A stretch of DNA of 55,732 nt from the NCBI GenBank assembly GCA_016235555.1, contig JACRKC010000003.1, positions 1-55,732 on the forward strand. Direction: 5' to 3'. Below the pieces are notes generated by a model. That model was not told the DNA's origin, searched no databases, and saw only the letters and a list, made by a program, of their open reading frames with translations. Within the stretch, counting starts at the first letter, position 1; each line of letters starts with the position of its first letter. Shown here piece after piece: positions 38,001-45,081 of this stretch. This DNA comes from Verrucomicrobiota bacterium. GTDB taxonomy: Bacteria > Verrucomicrobiota > Verrucomicrobiia > Opitutales > Opitutaceae. The position numbers were made by a program, and so were the translations under genes.

Positions 38001-38792
38001 TACTACGACGGCCTCAGCTCGGGCGGCACCCAGGACAGCAAAGCCAAGGGCGTCGAGGTCCAGATCACCTACAACCCGCTCCCGAACTGGACGATGAAGC
38101 TCACCGGGTCGAAAGACCAGGCCACCTACCGCAACATCGCCCCGCAATACGACGCCTGGCTCGCCGTGCGCCTCCCCAACTGGGAAGCCGCCGCCGCGCC
38201 CGAAATCCCCGACTTCACGGATCCGAACACCGGCCGCCGCTGGTCGCTCTCCAAGTTCTGGACCGGTTACGGCTACACCGGCGTCGCCCAGATCGAAAAC
38301 ACCGACGGCAACACCAGCGCGCAGGCCTACCACAACAACGTCGTCGTCTCGCAGGTCGCGCTCGCCAAAGCCCTCGAAGGCGCCATCTCGCCGATGCAGC
38401 GTCAATACCGCGGCTCCTTCCTCACCAACTACAACTTCCGCGAAGGCCGCCTCAAGGGCTTCGGCGCCGGCGGCAGCGCCCGCTGGGCCTCCAAGGCCGC
38501 CATCGGCTTCTACGGCAAGGTCGGCGACCCGCGGAATTCCCCGACCGTCATCAACCTCAACGACGTCACCCGCCCCATCTACGACAAGGGCGATTTCCAG
38601 AGCGACCTGTGGATTTCCTATTCGCGGAAAATCCTCGGCGATCGCATCGGCTGGAAAGTCCAGCTCAACATCAACAACTGGACCGAGGGCGGCCGCCTGA
38701 TGCCGACGCAGGTCAACTTCGACGGCACGCCGTGGGCCTACCGCATCATCGACCCGCGCCAGTTCATCCTGACGTCGACGTTCACGTTCTGA
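35091..38792 (+). CDS. TonB-dependent receptor (Opitutaceae type)
   Basis: A 1233-residue outer-membrane receptor. A signal peptide ends near SGLAQA (about residue 33). The plug domain begins with VELSPFTVTTDKDTGYFAENTLAGSRLNT and runs through VQSLEITRGPNSLLFG and GTPSGVVN; the large beta-barrel ends with the aromatic TSTFTF, as expected for outer-membrane insertion. The plug lacks a preceding carboxypeptidase-like domain. The protein is longer than classical siderophore receptors, as is usual for the expanded receptor families of this phylum. The divergent LacI gene suggests sugar control, and so a sugar substrate. A strong terminator lies at 38838-38865. The ATG at 35091 begins the signal peptide; the open frame upstream overlaps the LacI gene. 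Confidence 0.9.
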   Translation: MKTHRIPTLSLRAALPALALLTAFVLPTSGLAQAVRPVPPAPADSAKKDKDIVELSPFTVTTDKDTGYFAENTLAGSRLNTNLADIAASITVVTKQQMEDTAALDINDVFKYEASTEGSSTYTPSIVDRGTVKDTVAGYTFGNDGTTTNNAQSNRIRGLNAPDAALNNYSTNNRIPFDAYNVQSLEITRGPNSLLFGLGTPSGVVNSNTAQATLNRDTNTISLRVDHNGSYRSALALNRSIIKDQLAVYGAYLYDNRQFSRKPSRDLYRRGYGAITFKPFQNTIIKGFAEGYQNDANRPNFLSPRDQVTPWLQSGRPVYDPVNRTITLLDTNRVIGPIVSDVNSPGYVATVGGVTMPANTSAFTNLTVTSGGAAVTNPWYIPGIVPDDTGRPLRRIDNGASIDFFARQPQFYAPAQTSPATATPTAATLGWAPQDPRYAIRDRIWTASANLPSPTASIGGRTYTYGSWQWSGITNKSIYDWTKYNTLQANFGKQKATNYNLEIEQRLAHNLHFTAGWLRQDIDESTNYTINQLQGATIGIDTNQRMINGAANPYFGLPFIYEGAGGGLDTFELPETDDNYRAMLAYDLDFSKNRGWTRWLGRHRLLGLWQEQDAYRRVERWRMNFVSGDADATLRYISNLAVPGTQQALSTATMRHYYLASPGSPQAQVNHSTGFYGNQGINGPYTSQVQVWNYNTGQFQNDSLTEQLLYSPAGTGQGATQREVKGTQLTLQSYLWDERLVTTFGWRHDNYRARITTTGPITRIDGTVAEPALPNDKLFLSNSTGIVNRDLFLKRFNRWDKLSGSTKTLGGAFRPFKGTEFGKSAGLAGEFVRNLSLYYNKSDNFNPPATFQTDYFNKPLPKPTGDGKDYGVGVSLFNNKLVARVNWYETNNLNERTAAAGTLLNRLIYSDTTTGLPWASAVQRIRNGIAAGRTLQQIVAVNNWNSDAVNPVNDEANQRKIYDLIKLPYRYYDGLSSGGTQDSKAKGVEVQITYNPLPNWTMKLTGSKDQATYRNIAPQYDAWLAVRLPNWEAAAAPEIPDFTDPNTGRRWSLSKFWTGYGYTGVAQIENTDGNTSAQAYHNNVVVSQVALAKALEGAISPMQRQYRGSFLTNYNFREGRLKGFGAGGSARWASKAAIGFYGKVGDPRNSPTVINLNDVTRPIYDKGDFQSDLWISYSRKILGDRIGWKVQLNINNWTEGGRLMPTQVNFDGTPWAYRIIDPRQFILTSTFTF

Positions 38793-38801
38793 TCCGTCGT
38801 C

Positions 38802-38824
38802 GTGGACGAGGCGTCCCGCCTCGT
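38802..38824 (+). repeat. REP unit (family 3, GTGG foot)
   Basis: GTGG at 38802-38805, stem ACGAGGCG/CGCCTCGT with loop TCC. The unit lies 9 bp after the stop codon of the TonB receptor. Confidence 0.65.
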
Positions 38825-38837
38825 GCCTCTCCACCCG

Positions 38838-38865
38838 GCTCCCTCCTCACCCGAGGGAGCTTTTT
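38838..38865 (+). terminator. Rho-independent terminator after TonB receptor
   Basis: An 8-bp perfect stem (GCTCCCTC 38838-38845 with GAGGGAGC 38853-38860) is followed by TTTTT. This is the clearest intrinsic terminator in the window. Confidence 0.8.
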
Positions 38866-38903
38866 CTTGTTCGATCACCGTCCTACCGCCCGCCGCGATT
38901 TTT

Positions 38904-38927
38904 GTAGCCGCGAGCGTGAGCGAGTGG
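38904..38927 (+). repeat. Single half of family-4 REP
   Basis: GTAGCCGCGAGCGTGAGCGA followed by GTGG matches the left arm of the paired element at 42499-42561 with two changes. It lies just upstream of the TPR protein start. Confidence 0.55.
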
Positions 38928-38943
38928 AGGATGCCACCAGCCG

Positions 38944-40860
38944 ATGCCTCAGATTTCCCCGCATCCCCAGCCTCCGTCTCCGCGCCCCACCAGTCCTTGG
39001 TCTTTGGTCGTCGGTCCGTGGTCCCCGGTCCTTGGTCCCTGGTCCTTGGTCCTTCTCATCACCCTCGCCTACGCGCCCACGCTCCGCGCGCCATTCATTT
39101 TCGACGACACCGCCGCCGTCCTTCAGAACTCCACCATCCGCGACCTCTGGTCGTTCGCCGCCCTCAACCCGCCCGCCGACGGCGGCACCACCACGGGTCG
39201 CCCTCTCGTCAACGTCTCGCTCGCCCTCAACTACGCCCTGAGCGGCGAGTCCCCGTGGAGCTACCACGCCACCAACCTCGTCATCCACCTCCTCGCCGCG
39301 CTCACCCTCTTCGGCCTCGTGCGGCGAACTGCTCTGGGGTGGAGCGCGTTGCCCCCAACGCGCTTTCCCGCGCCGCGCCCCGACTCCACCTCGCCCACTC
39401 ATCGCCCGCGAGGGCAGGTCAAAGACCTGCCCCACTCCCTCGCCTTCTTCACCGCCCTCCTCTGGTCCCTCCACCCACTCCTCACCGAAACCGTCGCCTG
39501 CCCCGCCCAACGCACCGAGTCCCTCTGCGCCCTCTTCTACCTCCTCACCCTTTACGCCTTCGCCCGCGGCACCGTTTGTCATCCATTAGATGACAAACCC
39601 GCCTCATTTACCTCTGGGAGCGAAAAAATCATTTGTCATCTAATGGATGACAAACGCGTCGACTGGCGGTGGCTGGGGGTCTCGGGGTTTTCCTGCCTCG
39701 CCGGCATGGCCAGCAAGGAGGTCATGGTCACCGCGCCGTTGGTCGTGCTCCTCTTCGACCGCACGTTTGTCGCCGGCTCGTTTGCCGCGGCGCTGCGCGA
39801 GCGCCGCGCTTACTACGCCGCGCTCGCCGCCACCTGGCTGCTGCTCGCGTGGCTCGTGTTGCGCCACAGCGGTGCGCGCGGCGTCGCGGCGGGCTTCGGC
39901 CTCGGTGTCACGCCGTGGACTTATCTGCTCACCCAATGCGACGCCCTCGTGCGCTACCTCGCGCTCGCGATCTGGCCCCACCCGCTCGTGCTCGACTACG
40001 GCACCGCCACCATCGCCGCGCTCTCCGCCGTCTGGTGGCCGGCGACTTTCATTGTGGGCGCGCTCGCCGCCACTGTAGCGGCGGTCTGCGACCGCCGTCC
40101 GACGCTCCGCACTGCGGGCTTCCTCGCCGCCGCCGCCTTTCTCATGCTTGCCCCGAGTTCGAGCTTCGTGCCACTCGTCACCCAAACCATCGCCGAGCAC
40201 CGGATGTATCTGCCGCTGGCCGCGCTTTGCCTCGGGCTCGTTTTCCTAGGCCATCGCGCGCTCGGCCGCCAGGCCCCCGCTGTCCTCGCCACACTCGCGC
40301 TCGTCGGCGGCGTCCTCACGTTCGCCCGCGCTCAGCTCTACCGCACGCCCGTCGCGCTCTGGCAGCACGATGTCGCGCATCGCCCCCACGCGCGTTCGCT
40401 CACCGCCCTGGGGGTCGCGCTGCTCCACGCCGGCGAGCCGGCCGCCGCGTTGCCTCACTTCGATCGCGCCCTCGCCCTCGATCCCGCGCATCTCTCCGCC
40501 CAACGCAACCGCGCGCTCGCCCTCCTGCACCTCGGCCGGGCCGGTGACGCCGCGACCATTCTCGCCACGCTGCCGGCCCGCGAGCCGGGCGAGGCCGGCG
40601 AGTTTTTCGCACTCGGCAACGCCTTCGCGCGCGAACAAAAATTCGCCGAGGCCGCCGCCGCCTACACCCGCACCGTCGCGCTCGAGCCCGCGCACCTCGC
40701 CGCCCACGCGAATCTCGGCAACGCCCTCCTCCTCTCCGGCCACCCCGCCGCCGCCATCGTCCACTACGAGACCGTGCTCCGCCTCCAGCCCGGCGACGCC
40801 CGCGCGCAGGAAAATCTCCAGCTCGCCCGCGAAGCGTTGCGCGCCGCCCCGAATCGTTGA
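38944..40860 (+). CDS. TPR-containing membrane protein with repeat insertions
   Basis: A 638-residue polytopic protein of the TMTC/PMT-like class with C-terminal TPR repeats (about 475-638: LTALGVALLHAGEPAAALPHF, FFALGNAFAREQKFAEAAAAY). The core motifs FDDTAAVLQNSTIRDLW, GRPLVNVSLALNYAL, HATNLVIHLLAA, ALLWSLHPLLTETV, RTESLCALFYLLTLYAF and GMASKEVMVTAPLVVLLFDR are typical. The family is thought to glycosylate or assemble envelope components. Four palindromic elements lie in frame within the gene (39339-39364, 39413-39435, 39574-39655, 40075-40097), and a nine-unit heptamer repeat encodes the first membrane segment (PWSLVVG, PWSPVLG, PWSLVLL). The first two insertions fall where homologues have a short loop after RRTL. 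The reading frame is nevertheless intact. The exact start at 38944 is likely but not certain. Confidence 0.78.
   Translation: MPQISPHPQPPSPRPTSPWSLVVGPWSPVLGPWSLVLLITLAYAPTLRAPFIFDDTAAVLQNSTIRDLWSFAALNPPADGGTTTGRPLVNVSLALNYALSGESPWSYHATNLVIHLLAALTLFGLVRRTALGWSALPPTRFPAPRPDSTSPTHRPRGQVKDLPHSLAFFTALLWSLHPLLTETVACPAQRTESLCALFYLLTLYAFARGTVCHPLDDKPASFTSGSEKIICHLMDDKRVDWRWLGVSGFSCLAGMASKEVMVTAPLVVLLFDRTFVAGSFAAALRERRAYYAALAATWLLLAWLVLRHSGARGVAAGFGLGVTPWTYLLTQCDALVRYLALAIWPHPLVLDYGTATIAALSAVWWPATFIVGALAATVAAVCDRRPTLRTAGFLAAAAFLMLAPSSSFVPLVTQTIAEHRMYLPLAALCLGLVFLGHRALGRQAPAVLATLALVGGVLTFARAQLYRTPVALWQHDVAHRPHARSLTALGVALLHAGEPAAALPHFDRALALDPAHLSAQRNRALALLHLGRAGDAATILATLPAREPGEAGEFFALGNAFAREQKFAEAAAAYTRTVALEPAHLAAHANLGNALLLSGHPAAAIVHYETVLRLQPGDARAQENLQLAREALRAAPNR
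38992..39054 (+). repeat. Heptamer tandem repeat, nine units, inside a gene
   Basis: Nine consecutive 7-base units run AGTCCTT, GGTCTTT, GGTCGTC, GGTCCGT, GGTCCCC, GGTCCTT, GGTCCCT, GGTCCTT, GGTCCTT. Because 7 is not a multiple of 3, gain or loss of a unit would shift the frame 48 bases after the start codon. Three units encode the seven-residue period PWSLVVG. Confidence 0.85.
39339..39364 (+). repeat. REP unit within coding sequence (GTGG foot)
   Basis: GTGG (39339-39342), perfect 9-bp stem AGCGCGTTG/CAACGCGCT, loop CCCC. The same stem occurs at 22-47 and 52065-52183. It is translated as GWSALPPTR. Confidence 0.8.
39413..39435 (-). repeat. REP unit within coding sequence, reverse (GTGG foot)
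   Basis: On the minus strand GTGG (39435-39432) precedes stem GGCAGGTC/GACCTGCC with loop TTT. It is translated on the plus strand as GQVKDLPH. No other copy of this stem is seen in the window. Confidence 0.75.
39574..39655. repeat. A+T-rich inverted repeat within coding sequence
   Basis: The 25-base arms (39574-39598 and 39631-39655) are reverse complements at 24 of 25 positions. Each arm is itself palindromic (GTTTGTCAT .. ATGACAAAC). The element is markedly poorer in G+C than its host gene and encodes VCHPLDDKPASFTSGSEKII. It is unlike the REP families of the intergenic regions. Confidence 0.8.
40075..40097 (+). repeat. REP unit within coding sequence (GTAG foot)
   Basis: GTAG (40075-40078), stem CGGCGGTC/GACCGCCG with loop TGC. 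This is the core unit of the family-1 element. It is translated as VAAVCDRRP in a membrane region. Confidence 0.8.
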
Positions 40861-40872
40861 CGCTCCTCCCTC

Positions 40873-41295
40873 ATGCTCCGGCGCCCCTTCGTCCCGTTCC
40901 TCTTCATCGCCGCTCTCTCCCTCGCCGCCGGCTGCGTCTCGCAACAGACGCGCAAGGTCGTCGATCTCACCCCCTTCAAACGCATCTACGTCGTCCAACG
41001 CCTCGGCGACGACCACCACCTCAACGAGATTTTCGTCGCCGAACTGCAGCGACTCGGACACGACGCGACCACCGGCCCGCGCACGATGCTGCCGGACAAC
41101 GCCGACGCCACCCTCGCCTACACCGACCGCTGGGAGTGGGATTTCAAAAACTACCTGATCGAGCTCAACATCGAGCTGCACACGGCCCACACCAAAAAGA
41201 AACTCGCCGACGGCCGCTACTTTCAGCCCACGCCGAAGCCCAAGCCGCCGGCCGACGTGGTGCGCGAACTCCTCGCTCCGCTGTTCGCCAAGTAG
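40873..41295 (+). CDS. Small lipoprotein, unknown function
   Basis: A 140-residue protein with a clear lipoprotein signal (FLFIAALSLAAGC, Cys21). The mature part (VVDLTPFKRIYVVQRLGDDHHL, DNADATLAYTDRWEWDFKNYL) looks like a small mixed alpha/beta domain with a similar look to proteins that carry a DUF4136-like or penicillin-binding-associated LpoB-like fold, but I cannot name a family. It follows the TPR membrane protein by 12 bp on the same strand, so they may be co-transcribed. A REP pair starts 5 bp after its stop codon. Confidence 0.7.
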   Translation: MLRRPFVPFLFIAALSLAAGCVSQQTRKVVDLTPFKRIYVVQRLGDDHHLNEIFVAELQRLGHDATTGPRTMLPDNADATLAYTDRWEWDFKNYLIELNIELHTAHTKKKLADGRYFQPTPKPKPPADVVRELLAPLFAK

Positions 41296-41299
41296 CCAA

Positions 41300-41367
41300 G
41301 TAGGTCGGGCTTTACGCCCGACAGTCGATTGGTCGCTCAACGTGTCGGGCGTAAAGCCCGACCTACG
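41300..41367. repeat. REP pair (family 9, GTAG foot)
   Basis: GTAG followed by a perfect stem GTCGGGC/GCCCGAC (loop TTTAC) and its exact inverted mate, ending CTAC at 41367. The arms 41300-41323 and 41344-41367 are identical in inverse. It sits between converging genes (41295 and 41380) and could be a bidirectional terminator. Confidence 0.8.
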
Positions 41368-41379
41368 GTTTCGCGTCGC

Positions 41380-42312
41380 TCATTTCTCCAGCCCCAGCGC
41401 CCAGAAAACCCCGCCGCGCACGTGCTGCTGGTAGAGCTTCGAAAGTTCCGCGCCGTTCTGCCGTTTGCCGCCCTCCGGCGCCGCCGGATCCCACACGTCG
41501 TCGCGATGCCCGAGCGAGGTGTAGAACACCCGGCCCTTGCCGTGCAGCTTCGCCCACGCCACCGGATAGTCGCCCGGCTCGCCCTTCTTTTTGGCGATCT
41601 CCTCGGCATTGCGCATGAGCGTCTCGAGCGACAAGAGCCCGTGCACCTTGGCACGCTCGAAACTCTTCATCTGGTAAATCTCGTCATACACCATCCACTT
41701 CGCCGGCAGCATTTTCGTCGCGGCGTGCGCCGGATCTTCGTTGATGCACTCGACCGGCACCTGCGGTCCGTGCGTCTTGAATTCGCCGCCGATCATCGCG
41801 ATGTAGGGCGGGAAACGGTGAAACGTGTCCGTCGCCGCGTGCACCCCGACAAACCCGTGGCCCGCGGCCACCCAGTCGACGAAGCCCTGCGGATCCGGCA
41901 GCGGCAGATCGCCGGTCGTGCTCACGAACGCCACGGCGTCGTAATTTTTCAGATTCGCCGGGCTGAGCGCCTTCAGCACCTCGGCCACCTTCGCGTTCCA
42001 CGCCGGCAGCGCGGCTTCGTAGGTCTTCATGTCGGCGGCAAATTTCTCGGCCCCCGCCTTGTCGTCGGCCTTCTTGCCCTTCGGCGCCGCGGGACGCTTC
42101 GGCTCGCCGGCGGGCTGGCGCACGAAATCCACCGCGAACTTTCCGCCGCTCTCGGCGGCGAGCTGCGTCAGGACTTTCTCCGCCGTCGGGATCGACGCAT
42201 GGCGGAACCCCGTCGTCACGGTCACGACGAGCACCTTCTTCGGCGCCGCAAAAACCGGCAGTGCGGCGGCGGCGAGCATTACAGCTGTGAGGCGGAGTAA
42301 GTTGGGTTTCAT
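41380..42312 (-). CDS. Secreted ThuA-domain protein
   Basis: A 310-residue secreted protein with a signal peptide (LRLTAVMLAAAALPVFA) and a ThuA-like (trehalose utilisation) domain: VLVVTVTTGFRHASIPTAEKVL at the start, YDAVAFVSTTGDLPL, GFVGVHAATDTFHRFPPYIAMIGGEFKTHG, and GRVFYTSLGHRDDVWDP near the end. The domain has a class-I glutamine amidotransferase-like fold. It is abundant in Planctomycetes and Verrucomicrobia, often beside sugar dehydrogenases; the reaction is not established. A Lys-rich insertion (about 75-100) seems peculiar to this protein. The start at 42312 begins the signal peptide. Separated by repeat-rich DNA from the PQQ dehydrogenase gene upstream. Confidence 0.85.
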   Translation of the reverse strand: MKPNLLRLTAVMLAAAALPVFAAPKKVLVVTVTTGFRHASIPTAEKVLTQLAAESGGKFAVDFVRQPAGEPKRPAAPKGKKADDKAGAEKFAADMKTYEAALPAWNAKVAEVLKALSPANLKNYDAVAFVSTTGDLPLPDPQGFVDWVAAGHGFVGVHAATDTFHRFPPYIAMIGGEFKTHGPQVPVECINEDPAHAATKMLPAKWMVYDEIYQMKSFERAKVHGLLSLETLMRNAEEIAKKKGEPGDYPVAWAKLHGKGRVFYTSLGHRDDVWDPAAPEGGKRQNGAELSKLYQQHVRGGVFWALGLEK

Positions 42313-42445
42313 AAAAAGCAGGGCGATTCGATTGAGCGTGGCCAGTGAGGCACGAGACGCGCCCCGCGTCCAACGCGAATCCTCCGCATCGCTTGCCGGA
42401 GCGCGTATCGCCTTTTCCCAACCGAGCCGGGCCCCCTCAGCCGTC

Positions 42446-42468
42446 GTGGACGAGGCATCCCGCCTCGT
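42446..42468 (+). repeat. REP unit (family 3, GTGG foot)
   Basis: GTGG, then a stem ACGAGGCA/CGCCTCGT with loop TCC. One stem position is mismatched relative to other copies. Confidence 0.6.
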
Positions 42469-42498
42469 CGGAGCTAAAGCAAAAAATCGCGGCTCAGT

Positions 42499-42561
42499 CG
42501 TAGCCGCGAGCGCCAGCGAGTGGACCGCTCTCGGCAACCGCTCGCTGGCGCTCGCAGCTAC
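42499..42561. repeat. REP pair (family 4, GTAG foot)
   Basis: GTAGCCGCGAGCGCCAGCGA at the left faces TCGCTGGCGCTCGCAGCTAC at the right. CTCAGTC (42492-42498) and CCCAGTC (about 42562-42568) flank it, a possible 7-bp direct repeat with one mismatch. Confidence 0.65.
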
Positions 42562-42617
42562 CCCAGTCACGCCGCGGCAGGTTTTCCCGCTTCTGGCGGT
42601 GCCGCACGCGGCCTGGG

Positions 42618-42756
42618 GTGTAACTCCAACTGATGTCAGTTCTCGAATGCCTCGGTTGTAGCGGCGGTCTATGACCGCCGTCGTTGCGCCAAAGGGATTC
42701 GTTCGGCGGTCACAGACCGCCGCTACAAATCACTGACATCAGTTTGAGTCACACCT
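42618..42756 (+). repeat. Family-1 palindromic element, copy 3 (139 bp)
   Basis: The ends GTGTAACTCCAACTG and GAGTCACACCT, plus the inner GGCGGTC/GACCGCC stem-loops, match copies 1 and 2. The flanks CGCGGCCTGGG at 42607-42617 and 42757-42767 are an exact 11-bp direct repeat, the best candidate target-site duplication in the window. Confidence 0.8.
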
Positions 42757-42807
42757 CGCGGCCTGGGCTTCGAAGTTTTGGACACCATGCGAAAGCACGC
42801 GAAGCCG

Positions 42808-44973
42808 CTACGGTCGTGGCAGCGCAAACGCCACATACGCGTCTCCCGCGCCCGACGCCCCGCCCACGCGCCCGCCGCCCGTCGCCGTGATCACGACGAA
42901 TTGCCGCCCGCCCGCTTCATAGACCGCCGGGGCCGCTGTGCCGGCAAACGGCAGCTTCGCGCTCCACAGCTCCGCCCCCGTGTCCGCATCGAACGCCCGC
43001 AGCCTTTCGTCCTCCGTGCCCGCGACGAACACCAGCCCGCCCGCCGTCACACTCGCGCCCCCGAGATTCTGCGACCCCGTCTTCGGCACTCCCTGCTTCG
43101 TCAACGCTTCGAGCTCGCCCAGCGGCACACGCCACAACGCCTTGCCCGTGCTGAGATCGTAGCAGTTCAGCAAACCCCACGGCGGCTTGATGCCCGGGTA
43201 ACCCTCGTGATCGACGAGAAACCCGAAGCCATCGAAGAAATACTTCGGCCGGTCCGCCGCACTGCCGTCATCGCCCGCGCGCCGCGGCGGCGGCTGGTTG
43301 CGGCGGAAAAGATAGTCGAGCAGATCCGTCTTCTGCCCGTCGGTGAGCAACAGATTCGCCGGCATCACGCCGCGTCCCTTCGCGAGCAGTTCCAGCACGT
43401 CGGCATCCTTCAGCCGCGATTTCAACCCGAGCAGCGGCGGCGCCACGCCGATGCCCCCGCGGTTCGGCCCGTGGCAGGGCGCGCAGTGCATCGCGTAGAC
43501 TTTCTCGCCCTCCGACGGCGGCTGCCGTGGATCGCGCTCCCGCTCGTCGTTCGTGGCCACCGTGATCTTCGACACCCAGCGGTTCGACGTGATGTAGAGC
43601 CGGCCCGTCGGCACATCCACCGCCGCGCCCGACCACTCCGCCCCGCCGCGCGAGCCGATGTAGAGCGTCGGCTTCCCTTCCTCGAACGGCGCGAAAAATC
43701 CGTAGTTCGCGTTCTTCACCACCAGTTCGACGAACGCCCGCGCCTCCGGCGTGCGGTCCGTGATCATGCTCGGGTGAAACTCGCTCCGCGAGACCGGCTC
43801 CGGCAACTCCGGGTCCGGCTGGTAAGGCGCCGTGCGCTCGCCCGGCAGCTTCGAGACCGGCGCGCGCCGCAGCCGCACCGGGAAAATCGGTTTGCCGGTC
43901 ATCCGATCGAGCACGAAGAGGTGACCCGATTTCGCGAAACACGTGACGACATCGACGCGTTTTCCGTCGCGCACGATCGTCGCAAGATTCGGCGGCCCGA
44001 CCACGTCGAGATCCCAGATGTCGTGCCGCAGATCCTGAAAATGCCAGAGCCGTTTCCCCGTCAGCACGTCGAGCGCGAGCACGCAGTCGCCGAAGAGATT
44101 GTCGCCCAGCCGGCCCACGCCGATCATGTCCGGGCGCGGCGCACCGAGGGCGACAAACACGATGCCGCGCGCGTCGTCCACCGAGAGGCCGCTCCAGCCG
44201 TTGGCCCCGGATTGCGCGCTGTTCCAGGTCTCGGCGCCAAACTCGGCGCCGCGCGCCACCGAGTGGAAGCGCCACAGTTGCCGGCCGTCGCGCACATCGA
44301 AGCCGAACACATCGCCGCTCAGCCCCGTCGTGACAAACACGTGCTGAAACACCGCGCCCGCCGCCGTCGCCCCCGTCTCGATCGCCGTGCGCCCCTCGCC
44401 GCCAAACTCCTTCACCGGCTCGCCGGTCCGCGGGTCCAGCGCGCAGATCCAATCGCCCGCGCCGAACAGCAGCCGGGCCGCGTGGCCCGCGCCGCCCGGC
44501 CAGTAGACGAGCCCGCGCCGCGCCACCGCATCCTGCAGCCGGTTGCGCAGCCCGTCGATCTTGCGCCGCCACTTCTCCACCCCCGTCGCCGCATCGATCG
44601 CCACGATCGCCCGGCCCGGCGTCGGGGCGAAGAGCGTGCCGTCGACCACGATCGGCGTGCACTGGAGATTGGCGGCGCCATCGCCGGTGCGGAAGGTCCA
44701 CGCGACCGCCAGCTCGCGGACGTTTTCCTTCGTGATCTGCCGCAACGCCGAGTAGCGCCGCGCGCCGTTGTCGCCGTGCGACCGCGTCCACCGCGCGTAG
44801 AGCGGCGCCGTGCCCGCCGGGTCGCGCGCCGGCGTGAGTTCGGCCGCGGTCGCAGCCGGGAGATATTGAAACTCCGGCAGCTTCGCGCGCGCGACCGGAT
44901 CGTCGCGCACGATGTCGGCGGCAAAGGCCGGGCCGGCCAGCGTCAGGGCAAGGAGCGGGGCAAGGGGGCGCAT
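42808..44973 (-). CDS. PQQ-dependent dehydrogenase with embedded cytochrome c
   Basis: A 721-residue periplasmic quinoprotein. The signal peptide ends near GPAFAA (residue 19). The beta-propeller starts with WTRSHGDNGARRYSALRQITKENV and carries repeats such as WRRKIDGLRNRLQDAVARRG, GDWICALDPRTGEPV and LWHFQDLRHDIWDLDVVGPPN, as in glucose/alcohol dehydrogenases. Between propeller blades lies a c-type cytochrome domain with the haem site CAPCH (near residue 495) and a candidate axial Met in GRGVMPAN. Electrons from sugar or alcohol oxidation would pass from PQQ to this haem. The substrate is not determined. It is divergent from the TonB receptor gene at 45082, separated by 108 bp that probably hold both promoters. 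Confidence 0.88.
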   Translation of the reverse strand: MRPLAPLLALTLAGPAFAADIVRDDPVARAKLPEFQYLPAATAAELTPARDPAGTAPLYARWTRSHGDNGARRYSALRQITKENVRELAVAWTFRTGDGAANLQCTPIVVDGTLFAPTPGRAIVAIDAATGVEKWRRKIDGLRNRLQDAVARRGLVYWPGGAGHAARLLFGAGDWICALDPRTGEPVKEFGGEGRTAIETGATAAGAVFQHVFVTTGLSGDVFGFDVRDGRQLWRFHSVARGAEFGAETWNSAQSGANGWSGLSVDDARGIVFVALGAPRPDMIGVGRLGDNLFGDCVLALDVLTGKRLWHFQDLRHDIWDLDVVGPPNLATIVRDGKRVDVVTCFAKSGHLFVLDRMTGKPIFPVRLRRAPVSKLPGERTAPYQPDPELPEPVSRSEFHPSMITDRTPEARAFVELVVKNANYGFFAPFEEGKPTLYIGSRGGAEWSGAAVDVPTGRLYITSNRWVSKITVATNDERERDPRQPPSEGEKVYAMHCAPCHGPNRGGIGVAPPLLGLKSRLKDADVLELLAKGRGVMPANLLLTDGQKTDLLDYLFRRNQPPPRRAGDDGSAADRPKYFFDGFGFLVDHEGYPGIKPPWGLLNCYDLSTGKALWRVPLGELEALTKQGVPKTGSQNLGGASVTAGGLVFVAGTEDERLRAFDADTGAELWSAKLPFAGTAAPAVYEAGGRQFVVITATGGGRVGGASGAGDAYVAFALPRP

Positions 44974-45081
44974 GGGACGGCCGGCAGTGTTTACGCCGCA
45001 CCGGACACCGCAACCGTTTAGCAGGGCCCGGCCTCGATTCGGCGAATTGACCGGGCCGCACGAAGCTGTTTCCTCCCTCGC

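Larger units (their letters stand above)
42313..42807. other. Gene-free gap with four palindromic elements
   Basis: The 495 bases between the ThuA gene and the PQQ dehydrogenase gene hold a single REP unit (42446-42468), a REP pair (42499-42561) and a family-1 element (42618-42756). I see no gene in the gap. Confidence 0.6.

Noticed and set aside
35076-38834. 1252-codon open frame antisense to the TonB receptor
   Set aside because: A shadow of a high-G+C gene; the repetitive Val/Gly/Asp composition matches no protein family.
42313-42807. Possible structured RNA gene because of strong palindromes
   Set aside because: The palindromes are dispersed repeat units also found in other gaps and in a coding gene, which argues against a dedicated RNA.
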